DNA of 64,000 nt from an uncultured Pirellula sp. (lineage in GTDB: Bacteria; Planctomycetota; Planctomycetia; Pirellulales; Pirellulaceae): positions 1-64,000 of the forward strand of contig CAIOHR010000193.1 of the NCBI GenBank assembly GCA_903858115.1, given 5' to 3'. Position 1 is the first letter of the stretch. The number at the start of each line of letters is the position of its first letter. The notes below the pieces were generated by a model that was given only the letters and a program-made list of their open reading frames with translations, was not told where the DNA came from and made no database searches. The translations under genes were made by a program, and so were the position numbers. This document shows positions 55,739-63,851 of the stretch, in pieces.

Positions 55739-56281
55739 TTACGAAAGACGTCGAATGTAATGATTGTCTCCTATACTCAACGCATGCCGCACATAGCCCC
55801 ATCGGTGCATCAATCGCTCGCTCAGCCGATCCGAATAGGCTTGGCAAACGATAGCATTAGATTTTTTATGCCGAGCGATTTGTTCTAGAATCTGAACTCC
55901 CAGCAGCATGGTTCGGTAGTCGGTCTGCTCTCCACTCGTCATATAGTTGACCGCCATAAATCCAGGCGTTCGCCATGGGAACGAATAGAAGAATCTGCAC
56001 TCCCCATTGGATGCGGAACGACGTGTCTCATCTTTTGCTACGTCCCATTGGCTCGCCCATCGAGGGAACCACCGCGTTTGATGCGAAACGCTCCCATCGG
56101 GGAAGATAGACAATTGGGCAAAACGGGCGCCCGTTGTCAGCGCCAAAAAATCTTCACGCTCGATGGATAAATCCCATGGATGAAGATGTAATCTTGGAAG
56201 CATAAAGCTGGCGAACAGCCAACTTCGCTGAACCAAAAGTGAGTCCTTTGGTTGGCCAGTTGAGCCTGTAACATTTCCCAA
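55739..56281 (-). CDS. Protein of unknown function downstream of rpsT
   Basis: A 180-aa protein without signal peptide or membrane helices. The C-terminal 60 residues (LLGVQILEQIARHKKSNAIV, then SDRLSERLMHRWGYVRHA) have the look of the end of a GNAT acetyltransferase domain, but the acetyl-CoA loop is not recognisable, so I leave it unassigned. The frame starts at TTG (56281), 10 bases after the rpsT stop; an ATG at 56203 gives a shorter protein beginning MLPRLHLHPWD and may be the real start. It is probably co-transcribed with rpsT. Confidence 0.55.
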   Translation of the reverse strand: MGNVTGSTGQPKDSLLVQRSWLFASFMLPRLHLHPWDLSIEREDFLALTTGARFAQLSIFPDGSVSHQTRWFPRWASQWDVAKDETRRSASNGECRFFYSFPWRTPGFMAVNYMTSGEQTDYRTMLLGVQILEQIARHKKSNAIVCQAYSDRLSERLMHRWGYVRHALSIGDNHYIRRLS

Positions 56282-56291
56282 GGGGACCGTC

Positions 56292-56564
56292 TTAAGCTAC
56301 GGAAGAAGCTTTCTTGATGAATGCACTCAAACGACTCTTCGTTCGTGCTGCCTTATTGACGTGGATGATTCGCTTGGAAGCGGTTTGATCCAGCAACTTA
56401 CAAAGACTGCTATACTGTGTCTTAGCGTCATCAAAGTTCTTAGCGACAACTGCTTCTCTTAGCTTCTTGATCGCTGTCTTCATCTGGGACTTTGCCGACC
56501 GGTTACGGCTGCGTCGCTCTAGGGATTGTCGAAGTCGCTTCTTAGCGCTCTTGATATTCGGCAC
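56292..56564 (-). CDS. rpsT: 30S ribosomal protein S20
   Basis: A 90-aa protein, the usual S20 size. The N-terminus PNIKSAKKRLRQSLERRSRNRSAKS is cut here to its first half: PNIKSAKKR and RNRSAKSQMKTAIKKL are typical S20 segments. It binds 16S rRNA and helps assemble the 30S body. The start is a GTG at 56564, preceded by GGAG 6 bases upstream; an upstream in-frame GTG at 56585 would add seven odd residues. S20 genes in enteric bacteria also use a non-ATG start and regulate their own translation, so a similar control is possible here. Confidence 0.95.
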   Translation of the reverse strand: MPNIKSAKKRLRQSLERRSRNRSAKSQMKTAIKKLREAVVAKNFDDAKTQYSSLCKLLDQTASKRIIHVNKAARTKSRLSAFIKKASSVA

Positions 56565-56577
56565 AGTACACTCCAAC

Positions 56578-56591
56578 GGAACCAAGGTTCC
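56578..56591. promoter_or_regulatory. Perfect 14-bp palindrome in the rpsT leader
   Basis: GGAACC-AA-GGTTCC lies in the 5' leader of rpsT, about 3 bases before the GGAG ribosome-binding site and 14 bases before the GTG. It could fold in the mRNA only with a tiny loop, or be a dimeric protein-binding site. A role in control of S20 synthesis is inferred. Confidence 0.35.
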
Positions 56592-56630
56592 TTGAATCGA
56601 AATAACTAATACAACTGTCTCGGGTCAGTT

Positions 56631-56659
56631 ATCTTCGCAAGGAAACTCGATCTTGTCAA
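56631..56659 (-). promoter_or_regulatory. Candidate sigma-70-like promoter for rpsT
   Basis: On the minus strand a perfect TTGACA (56654-56659) is followed after 17 bases by GAAGAT (56631-56636), a weak -10. The spacing is ideal and the position, about 70-95 bases before the rpsT start, is reasonable. Confidence 0.4.
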
Positions 56660-56756
56660 CTTGAACAGGAAGGAAACGGCGATTAGGTTTAGAGTAGTTG
56701 TAAATCGCGCGAATTCATTGTGCGGCTAGCAACCAGCTTTTCCAGTAGCGAGCAAT

Positions 56757-56954
56757 ATGAGCCTTTACGCAATTCTACCTTACTTTTGGCTGCTTCTCAT
56801 GCTTGCGGCGATCCTTTCCGTCGTCGTAGTGGCGGTTCGTGGGCGACCGAAAAAGGCGAAACCGAAGGCAGCGGCCGAAGCCCCGGCTGCCGATTCGTTT
56901 GGGGAGCCATCGTTGGATTTCGGGGATGAAGTGGCCCAAATGGAAAGTCGCTAG
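56757..56954 (+). CDS. Small single-pass membrane protein
   Basis: A 65-aa protein. A transmembrane helix takes up the first 27 residues (ILPYFWLLLMLAAILSVVVV). A basic stretch follows (RGRPKKAKPK), then an Ala/Pro linker and an acidic tail ending in AQMESR. The positive-inside pattern (Arg/Lys after the helix) and the clean ATG make a real gene plausible. It lies 59 bases upstream of lgt on the same strand. No family is recognised, and no strong ribosome-binding site is visible. Confidence 0.5.
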   Translation: MSLYAILPYFWLLLMLAAILSVVVVAVRGRPKKAKPKAAAEAPAADSFGEPSLDFGDEVAQMESR

Positions 56955-57012
56955 CCGGCCAGCGGCGAGATGTCACCTACCATTGTTTGCGGGAATCCTC
57001 TACGTTTAGGGG

Positions 57013-58266
57013 ATGAGACAGACTCTTTTTTACATCCCTCACGAGCTCCTAGGGTTCCCTGTTTTCGGACTCTTCAGTTGGGGCTCAGCCCTATTGCTTC
57101 TTTTTGCGGTAGTGCAGCTTGCCATCGCAAATTCGGCTGCCAAGCGAAATCAGCTGATTCAAACCAATGGGATGGTTTGGGCCGGGATGCTGTTCGTGCT
57201 GACCTTTGTCTTGCCTCGCATCGAAACAAGGATTGAAGATTGGACGATCGGTCTTCCAGTCCGAGGTTACGGGGTGCTGTTGATGCTCGGTGTGATTTTC
57301 GGGGCAGCGGTAGGATTGAAGCGGAGTGAATCGAGGGGTATTTCGAAGGATGCTTTTTTTTCACTTGCAACCTGGGGAGTAGTCTCTGGGATTGCTGGCG
57401 CTCGTTTGTTTTATGTGATCCAACATTGGGATGCCTTGGAGGGTAATTCTCTGTCGGAGAAATTGTATACTTCCCTTCAATTCACCGAAGGTGGGCTGGT
57501 CGTCTATGGTGGTGTGATCGCAGGCTTGATTGCGACGAGCTATTGGGCCTACCGATACAATGTTTCGCTTCTCAAAGTGGCGGACGCGGTAACCCCAGCC
57601 TTTTTTCTAGGACTTGCTTTTGGACGCATAGGATGTCTCCTCAATGGCTGTTGCTACGGTGGCTTGTGCGACTCTTCATTGCCGTCGATCTCATTTCCTG
57701 CTGGCTCTGCGGTTTACAATGACCAATTGCTAAGTGGCCGTCTGGTGGGCTTGGTCGTGAAAGACGAACGTATCATCAACATTGAGAAAGATAGCTGGGC
57801 GGACAAGAACCATATTCAACCTGGACAAACGATCACCCTCATGGAGCCTCGTCAAGTCGACGGCCCTACGCACGAGAATCCACTGGCTCCACCCGAATTG
57901 GATCTGCTATTGAAGATTGACGGGAAGACATTTCGAGCTCATCCGCTTCCGAATCGCTCCTTGGGAGTACACCCATCACAAATCTACGCATCGTTCGGCG
58001 GACTGCTTTTGTTTCTATGGACAGCATCTCTGTCCAATCTCATCAAGCGACAGGGGGTGATATTCGCGAGCGGGTTGATTGCTTACGGAGTCATTCGAAT
58101 TCTGGAGGAGTACATTCGAGTGGACGAAGCAGGGCAGTTCGGGACCGATCTCAGCATCTCGCAGTGGATTAGTATCGGGGCCATAATAGGCGGTGCATTG
58201 GTTGTCGTTGTTAGCTACGGGCGAGCCAAATTCGCGGCCGAGGTTGAGACTGCTACAATGCACTGA
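57013..58266 (+). CDS. lgt: Prolipoprotein diacylglyceryl transferase with an inserted domain
   Basis: A 417-aa polytopic membrane enzyme that transfers diacylglycerol to the cysteine of lipoprotein precursors. Family blocks: PVRGYGVLLMLGVIFG, GARLFYVIQHW, GRIGCLLNGCCYGG (matching the GRxGNFxNGE region) and GVHPSQIYASFGG. The usual HGG segment reads VYGG here. An extra stretch of about 80 residues (235-315), between the catalytic motif and HPSQIY, is not part of usual Lgt (about 260-300 aa). Its text GRLVGLVVKDERIINIEKDS, then HIQPGQTI, resembles a PDZ-like or other beta-rich domain. The start is ATG 57013 with AGGGG just upstream. Confidence 0.9.
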   Translation: MRQTLFYIPHELLGFPVFGLFSWGSALLLLFAVVQLAIANSAAKRNQLIQTNGMVWAGMLFVLTFVLPRIETRIEDWTIGLPVRGYGVLLMLGVIFGAAVGLKRSESRGISKDAFFSLATWGVVSGIAGARLFYVIQHWDALEGNSLSEKLYTSLQFTEGGLVVYGGVIAGLIATSYWAYRYNVSLLKVADAVTPAFFLGLAFGRIGCLLNGCCYGGLCDSSLPSISFPAGSAVYNDQLLSGRLVGLVVKDERIINIEKDSWADKNHIQPGQTITLMEPRQVDGPTHENPLAPPELDLLLKIDGKTFRAHPLPNRSLGVHPSQIYASFGGLLLFLWTASLSNLIKRQGVIFASGLIAYGVIRILEEYIRVDEAGQFGTDLSISQWISIGAIIGGALVVVVSYGRAKFAAEVETATMH

Positions 58267-58306
58267 TTCCAATGCAAAACACTCCCTGCTCTTGGTAGCC
58301 AAGCAC

Positions 58307-59239
58307 ATGTCCCACATCATCGAGATCGACCCAACGGTCGACTATGCGTGCAAGCAAGTGCTCGGCAATCCGTTGCTCCCGGAGATTACCATCCATTTCC
58401 TGAACGCAGTTCTAACTCCAGAATCACCCATCGTAGAAGTCGAGATTCTCAATCCCATCAACGAACAAAAGTTCGAATCAGATAAACTGTCGATTCTCGA
58501 TATACGGGCGATCGATCAGTTGGACAGGATCTTCAATGTCGAAGTTCAAAGGACTAAAACAACGGGACTTGCGAAACGAATCACCTACTACTCGGCTGGG
58601 AATTTTGTGGACCAACTCGAACAAGGAGACGGATATGAGCAGCTTCGACCGTCGATCGGGATTTGTATTTTGACTGTCGATCTGTTTTCGCATTTCGAGC
58701 GTCCTACCTATCACAACTCATTTCGAATGAGAACTGTGGATGGATTTGAGTTTACCGACTCATTAGAAATCCACACAATCGAGCTTTCCAAGGTGACGCG
58801 TGCGAACGATAATTGGCGAGTGCGAGGGCCGTTGGAACAGTGGATCCATTTTTTCTTGGAGGCCAAAGGTTCAACGATGGAAGGGCTTCGCGAAAGACTT
58901 GTCGATCCGGTATTCGAGAAAGCCATTGGAGTACTAGAAATGATCCAGAAGACCCCAGACCAACGACGACAATACGAAGATCGCCTCCGAGCAGAACGTG
59001 ACGAAAAAGCTCGCTTACAAGCAGCTATCGAGGAGGGCGAGGCTCGCGGCGAGGCTCGCGGTGAAGCTCGCGGCAAGGCAGAGGGTAAGTCTGAAGAGAA
59101 AGCAAGTACGATTCGCTTGCTTCAAGGTCTGCTGATGCAGGAATTGGCTTCGATCGCAGACCTACAGGCACAGTCACTGGAGGAGCTAGACCGGCGTATT
59201 GCCGATTTGCAATTGCAACTTCGTAACCGCATCGGGTGA
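58307..59239 (+). CDS. Rpn/YhgA-like PD-(D/E)XK nuclease family protein
   Basis: A 310-aa protein of the Rpn family (PDDEXK_2), recombination-promoting nucleases often labelled putative transposases. The start reads IDPTVDYACKQVLG and ITIHFLNAVL. The catalytic core shows SILDIRA and IFNVEVQR, with the Asp and the ExQ of the nuclease fold. The C-terminal third is a charged coiled coil with a GEARGEARGEARGKAEGK repeat. The ATG at 58307 gives the family N-terminus; an upstream open frame to 58193 overlaps lgt. These genes are common in planctomycetes and cyanobacteria and vary rapidly in copy number. Confidence 0.82.
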   Translation: MSHIIEIDPTVDYACKQVLGNPLLPEITIHFLNAVLTPESPIVEVEILNPINEQKFESDKLSILDIRAIDQLDRIFNVEVQRTKTTGLAKRITYYSAGNFVDQLEQGDGYEQLRPSIGICILTVDLFSHFERPTYHNSFRMRTVDGFEFTDSLEIHTIELSKVTRANDNWRVRGPLEQWIHFFLEAKGSTMEGLRERLVDPVFEKAIGVLEMIQKTPDQRRQYEDRLRAERDEKARLQAAIEEGEARGEARGEARGKAEGKSEEKASTIRLLQGLLMQELASIADLQAQSLEELDRRIADLQLQLRNRIG

Positions 59240-59313
59240 CTTTGATCGTCCCGAAACGTTCAGGGTGAATTTCATGGCTACTGGTTTCGTATCGGACGAG
59301 CCAAACGTTGGGT

Positions 59314-60945
59314 CTAGTAGACTTCGATGGTCTTGACCGCATGCGTTCCTTGGATCGATGCACCGTCTAGGCAACGCCATGCTCCCTCGATCAGTTGTTC
59401 GATGGCGAATGCTCGCGACGGACCGTTTACCATCGCAACGCCTGCAACAAGTGGTTCGACTTCCGTCATGGATATCCCGTTTCCGGCGGCGCTTATCTTG
59501 GAAAAAGACTCTCGAATCCAATTCGATAGTTCGGCTCGGTCCGCATCCACGAACACCAAAGCGAGTTCTTCGTTGTCTGTGGTGAAGCCACGTAGGTCCG
59601 CAGTTTCGCTCTCGGCCATCATCGCATCGATGAATCGAGACTGCCAACGACCGAGATCGACGCTATCGGCTGCCGGAGTATTGGGGGCTTCCATTCGTTT
59701 AACAACAACCAACGAGAAGATGGACTGATTCTTTTTGCATTGCTGCAACAGTCGCTCGAGATTCTTTGCCAATTGTGGATCGCTCGAACTCCTAATCTCT
59801 GCGAGGCGATGATCTCGTACCGTTTTGACTGGCGCAGTTTTCGCGTTCGTTGGTGCAGGTGTCCCAGCAGATGGATTGGTAGGGGACTTGCTTTCGGCAA
59901 TGAAAGGTACCGGAGATTCCGCATGGCTGATAGCAGATTCTGTCGTGGGTGTCGTCGCGTTCCTTAGCTGTTCGGAAAATGATTCCCAGTGATGGAGCAC
60001 ACGTTCCCAGGAAACGACACCGATTCGTAAGCTGGGCGGAACCGTGAGTCTGGTCGTGCGTTTCGTCAGTTGAAGAGAAATCGACCAGAGGCCTTTTTCG
60101 ACTCCTGCATCTTCTCTTTGCTTCGTGTTCGGTGACCCGGCGTCCATCGCTGGGTGCAGCGAACACCAGTACGATTCGGAAAGACTCGTCAGGCAAATTC
60201 GAAATGCTTTTTCTACTGTCTTTTGGGGTGCGATCTGTATACGTGTCTCATGCTCAAGCCATTCGTGAATACCCTCTCTCTCAAGAACTTTGCAGAGTTG
60301 GGATAAACATGCGACTCGCCGCAGGCAATACATTGTCGTCTTTAGGGATGACTCCCAGTCCTCTGTGGCTGGGGAAATATAGAGTGGCAACAACGCATGT
60401 AACGTCAGTTGTTCAAAACATTTTCGACGATCCCATTGAGATTCGCGAAGCAACCATTCCAATGCAGTGACGACACCTCGCAAAGTCTGCTGATGTCGTT
60501 CGGACGGGATCTGCGTTAAGCTATGACTATGACCCGCGTTGGATCCCATGATCTTAGCTAAGTGATTGGTGGCACCATCCAACAGAGCACACTCACCTCG
60601 GAACGTCGCAGGATTGCTGAATGCTTCGATTACATTCTGAGGAATCGGATTTTGCTTTATCAACTCCATCGCCATCGCTTGGGAACGCGACGCCGTGTCG
60701 GATGGAATCTTCACTGCAGGAACGAAAGCACCAGGAGCGGTAAAACCAGATGTTTCTAACGTAGTAGTCATAAGTCGCCAAAAACCGAGCGCAGAAAAGA
60801 AATCCTTGGGAGGACTATAGGTTAAGCCCTTGCCTCGGCCAACCTGACAGGCAAGATGGTCCGTCGGAAAACCCGTGGCATTGCCACTTATTCCGACGGT
60901 AGCGATTAAGCCGAATAGATCAGACGCCTTCCATGTGCGATCCAC
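59314..60945 (-). CDS. Large cytoplasmic protein of unknown function with a degenerate cyclase-like C-terminus
   Basis: A 543-aa protein beginning at a GTG (60945). Residues 1-110 are a globular region without known motif. Residues 110-320 are mainly helical. A Pro/Ser/Thr-rich linker follows near 345-385. The last 150 residues (SIFSLVVVKRMEAPN, ELALVFVDADRAEL, VAGVAMVNGPSRAF) have the alternating strand-helix pattern of a GGDEF-type nucleotide-cyclase fold, but the GGDEF signature itself is missing, so it would be inactive. The gene is monocistronic, convergent with the Rpn gene. I cannot propose a function. Confidence 0.6.
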   Translation of the reverse strand: MDRTWKASDLFGLIATVGISGNATGFPTDHLACQVGRGKGLTYSPPKDFFSALGFWRLMTTTLETSGFTAPGAFVPAVKIPSDTASRSQAMAMELIKQNPIPQNVIEAFSNPATFRGECALLDGATNHLAKIMGSNAGHSHSLTQIPSERHQQTLRGVVTALEWLLRESQWDRRKCFEQLTLHALLPLYISPATEDWESSLKTTMYCLRRVACLSQLCKVLEREGIHEWLEHETRIQIAPQKTVEKAFRICLTSLSESYWCSLHPAMDAGSPNTKQREDAGVEKGLWSISLQLTKRTTRLTVPPSLRIGVVSWERVLHHWESFSEQLRNATTPTTESAISHAESPVPFIAESKSPTNPSAGTPAPTNAKTAPVKTVRDHRLAEIRSSSDPQLAKNLERLLQQCKKNQSIFSLVVVKRMEAPNTPAADSVDLGRWQSRFIDAMMAESETADLRGFTTDNEELALVFVDADRAELSNWIRESFSKISAAGNGISMTEVEPLVAGVAMVNGPSRAFAIEQLIEGAWRCLDGASIQGTHAVKTIEVY

Positions 60946-60980
60946 CTAGAATCACCTAGAATCCAAGCAAATGTCGATGA

Positions 60981-61020
60981 GCGGACGGCACGACGGAGCA
61001 TGCCTGCTACTTTTGTCGGC
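60981..61020. repeat. Single copy of the REP-like element
   Basis: A 40-bp element matching the arm at 6886-6925 (as its reverse complement) at 36 of 40 positions, in the gap between the 543-aa protein and the second sialate O-acetylesterase. The internal palindrome is imperfect here. It is preceded by a duplicated cacctagaatc (60943-60963). Confidence 0.65.
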
Positions 61021-61100
61021 TGTGTCTGTTTTCGCTGCCCCAAGGCGAGCGAGCATGCTACAAACCTTGGGGGAGAAATGGGGTTCCCTAAACGGTTCCG

Positions 61101-62621
61101 TTATTCCTTGCCGACCGTAATGCCAGGCCAGTCATCGGTGCGGAACGGTGTGAGTGGCAATCCGTTCTTGCTGAATAGATTGCAAATCGGGTTCTGCGCC
61201 CAAGCGTATCGAACTGCCACCGGTGCTGAAACGCTCGATGAAGAGACTTCGATTCGGCCATCGGGAAGTAGCTTGGCTGTTGCATTGAAAAACTTCTTGT
61301 CTTCACCGGCGATGGTGAAGCCACGGATTTCATTGACGTCGAATGGACGCCAAGCAGGTCCGACGTTTTTGCATTTCACAAGAATCTTTCCATCGACTTT
61401 TTCCATGGAATCATAGCGTGGGCTTTGATAGTCAATTTGTTTTCCATATTGATTCGCCAACGCCCATCGCGCCAGTCTTCGGCCTACATCTTCCTTATTC
61501 ATCGGATGGATATCCTTGCCTTCACCGATGTCGATGATGACCGCTTGTCCAGAGTTGGGTACCACATCCATCGCCATGGTCTGTGCTTCGCGGAGTTCAG
61601 CCCAGTCGCTATCGGCTGGTTCTGTCTTCTCTGCTTGAAAGTCCGCCAGTTGGACCCAATAGAATGGAAAGTCTCCCTGTCCCCATTCGTCGCGCCAATT
61701 CTTGATCATGCGAGGAAACAGTTTGCGGTATTGGTACGCACGGCCTGCATTGGACTCCCCTTGATACCAGATCGCTCCTTTGATGCCGTAACCGACGTGT
61801 GACTTGAGCACACCATTGTAGATGTTGCCTGGACGCGAATTTCCTTTCATGTTGTTCTTCAATTGGTCCCGCTTCTTCGATTCCTCTGGAGTGATGTCGG
61901 TCTTTGTTGCTAGCGCGTCGTATTCCGACTCCGTTCCCTTCCAGCGAGCGACCAACTCGGGAAACTCGGCGGTGAGGATGTCTCGATTCACCCATGCTTC
62001 ACACGCGGATCCACCCCATGCGTTGTTGATCATTCCGATTGGAACGTCGGTCGATTGATGAATTTGCTTTGCGAAGAAGTATCCGACCGCCGAAAAGTTT
62101 CCGACGGTCTCGGGGGAAGCGACCATCCATTTTCGATCCTCATGACTCCAAATAGGTTCTTGCGTTCCCACTTGAGGAAAGTTAATCATGCGAATCTTCG
62201 GGTAGTTCGCGGAGAGCTTCTCAAGATCGGGGTCATTGGATGCATTGATGGTCCACTGCATATTGGACTGACCGGAACAGACCCACACCTCGCCAACCAA
62301 GATATCTTTGATTTCGACGGTGCTCGAACCTGCGACCTTCAATGTGTAGGGCCCACCGACGGGCAACGTTGGGATCTTGGTCGTCCAGTTCCCTTGCGGG
62401 TCTGCACTGCACTTTGCGCTCTTGTCCGCAATCGTAAGAGTGATCGATTCACCAGGGTTGCCTTTGCCCCATATTTTGTTTTCTTGTCCTTGTTGCAGAA
62501 CCATATGGTCGGAGAAAACGTTGGGAAGCTTTACTTCTGCATCAACGGGCTGGCAAAAGCCAACACCCATCGCCGTGACGGGCAGTAACATCCAAGCTTG
62601 AAAGGGAAGTCGTAACTTCAT
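61101..62621 (-). CDS. Secreted sialate O-acetylesterase (SASA domain), second paralogue
   Basis: A 506-aa exported protein with signal peptide (WMLLPVTAMGVGFCQPVDA). Catalytic serine motif CSGQSNMQWTI, acid/histidine block GEGKDIHPMNKEDVGRR, and GAIWYQGESNAGRAYQY. It is close in length and layout to the protein at 43169-44695, sharing for instance NVFSDHMVLQ near the N-terminus and RYAWAQNPICNLFSKNGLP-type ending (compare YAWENFPDCNLCNGAGLP). The two probably act on different acetylated glycans. The ATG at 62621 starts a clear signal peptide. It precedes the prepilin-peptidase-like gene by 48 bases. Confidence 0.9.
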   Translation of the reverse strand: MKLRLPFQAWMLLPVTAMGVGFCQPVDAEVKLPNVFSDHMVLQQGQENKIWGKGNPGESITLTIADKSAKCSADPQGNWTTKIPTLPVGGPYTLKVAGSSTVEIKDILVGEVWVCSGQSNMQWTINASNDPDLEKLSANYPKIRMINFPQVGTQEPIWSHEDRKWMVASPETVGNFSAVGYFFAKQIHQSTDVPIGMINNAWGGSACEAWVNRDILTAEFPELVARWKGTESEYDALATKTDITPEESKKRDQLKNNMKGNSRPGNIYNGVLKSHVGYGIKGAIWYQGESNAGRAYQYRKLFPRMIKNWRDEWGQGDFPFYWVQLADFQAEKTEPADSDWAELREAQTMAMDVVPNSGQAVIIDIGEGKDIHPMNKEDVGRRLARWALANQYGKQIDYQSPRYDSMEKVDGKILVKCKNVGPAWRPFDVNEIRGFTIAGEDKKFFNATAKLLPDGRIEVSSSSVSAPVAVRYAWAQNPICNLFSKNGLPLTPFRTDDWPGITVGKE

Positions 62622-62669
62622 CGTGGGTTCCTTGCGGAAGAGGGGAGGGAATGATCGAGATGTCTAACT

Positions 62670-63851
62670 CTAGATCCCTATCATACTAATGATTTGACGC
62701 CACGCCATCAGGTACACGAACGCGACGACAAATAGCGATGTCATCGAGGACACCGATGCGAAGGTTGACTTCGGCCCCAAGAACCACTTCCAAAGCCACG
62801 CGCAATACAGCGATATCGGAATGACAAGGGCTACGGACTGCCAACCCATGACACATCCGACCAACAGGGATCCTTGGACCCATCGCGATCCCGTCTCCTT
62901 ACGATACGGTTCTGCAAACTCCTCACTTCCGAGGTAGGATTGCACACGGAATGGTAGAAAGTATTGGGAAAGAACTCCCAATACGCACCCTGCAATAGCA
63001 CCGCATAAGATAGTGATACCCGACGATTGGAAAGACAGCGGATACTTTGTTTGACCCGGGATTCCCTCGAACCATCTTACAAACTCATAATCGACTCGGA
63101 AAAGTCGGATGGCAACGATGCAAACGACGATCGTTAACCATGCCCGCCAAGGAAACGGGTTTCGTTCCCAACAAGAGATTGACAACAACAACAACGAAGC
63201 CAAGTAAAAGACGTGGTGTAGATAGGCACCAATCAGGTCCCATTTAGGATAAAAAACGGTATAGATGATGCCCACATACGAGTACTCTTTCCAATGGGGC
63301 AGATTCACACCTCCACTAAACAACTCACGAGCAGCCAAAAGGTTGAACAGCATTCCAAAAATCAACTCGATCCAAAGATACTTTGGGGATATCGGCAACC
63401 TGCAAATCAAACATTTGCCTCGGCACCACAACCATCCAAATATGGGGGTATTCGCCAATCGGCTGATGTTCGTATTGCAATACGGACACTTCGATCCTCC
63501 AAAAACAATTCCCCTACCCGCCGGTAGTCGAGCAGCGAGTACATTAAAGAAGCTTCCAATGCTGGCACCGAAATAAAAGAACCAACACACAGCGAGAAAC
63601 TGGCAGGTTCGAAACAGTTCACGGCTAGGGGACGATAACTCCAGGCTCGTACGAACCATCTTGCTCTGCGATAGCTGCTTCAGTCTATCTTCAACGACAG
63701 GCATCACAAATACATACAATGCCCAACATGCGACGATACAAAAAAAGGGAATCAATACCAACCAAGGGATAGATAGCCGTTTTCTTCGCCTGACTCGTAC
63801 GTGTTGGAAAACAACTGGATCCGTGTCGGACGCCAAACTAGGAATCTCGTT
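62670..63851 (-). CDS. Prepilin-peptidase-like membrane protein lacking catalytic aspartates
   Basis: A 393-aa membrane protein (the listed start counts from the TTG at 63854, overlapping the previous stop as TTGA-like). The N-terminal part has the A24 methylase-like segment: GASIGSFFNVLAARLPAGRG and zinc cysteines CPYC (123, 126) and CLIC (148, 151). The downstream helices match prepilin peptidase in order, but the IDxD and GxGD aspartate motifs are absent; the corresponding places read LSISCWERNPF and VQGSLLVGCVMGW. It is thus probably not an aspartic peptidase. A relation to the PilM-like operon 30 kb away is possible. Because the only early start is TTG, the N-terminus is not certain. Confidence 0.75.
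   Translation of the reverse strand, partial: NEIPSLASDTDPVVFQHVRVRRRKRLSIPWLVLIPFFCIVACWALYVFVMPVVEDRLKQLSQSKMVRTSLELSSPSRELFRTCQFLAVCWFFYFGASIGSFFNVLAARLPAGRGIVFGGSKCPYCNTNISRLANTPIFGWLWCRGKCLICRLPISPKYLWIELIFGMLFNLLAARELFSGGVNLPHWKEYSYVGIIYTVFYPKWDLIGAYLHHVFYLASLLLLSISCWERNPFPWRAWLTIVVCIVAIRLFRVDYEFVRWFEGIPGQTKYPLSFQSSGITILCGAIAGCVLGVLSQYFLPFRVQSYLGSEEFAEPYRKETGSRWVQGSLLVGCVMGWQSVALVIPISLYCAWLWKWFLGPKSTFASVSSMTSLFVVAFVYLMAWRQIISMIGI

Noticed and set aside
58193..58306. N-terminal extension of the Rpn-type protein into lgt
   Set aside because: The extension overlaps the conserved end of lgt in another frame; the family N-terminus begins at the ATG at 58307.
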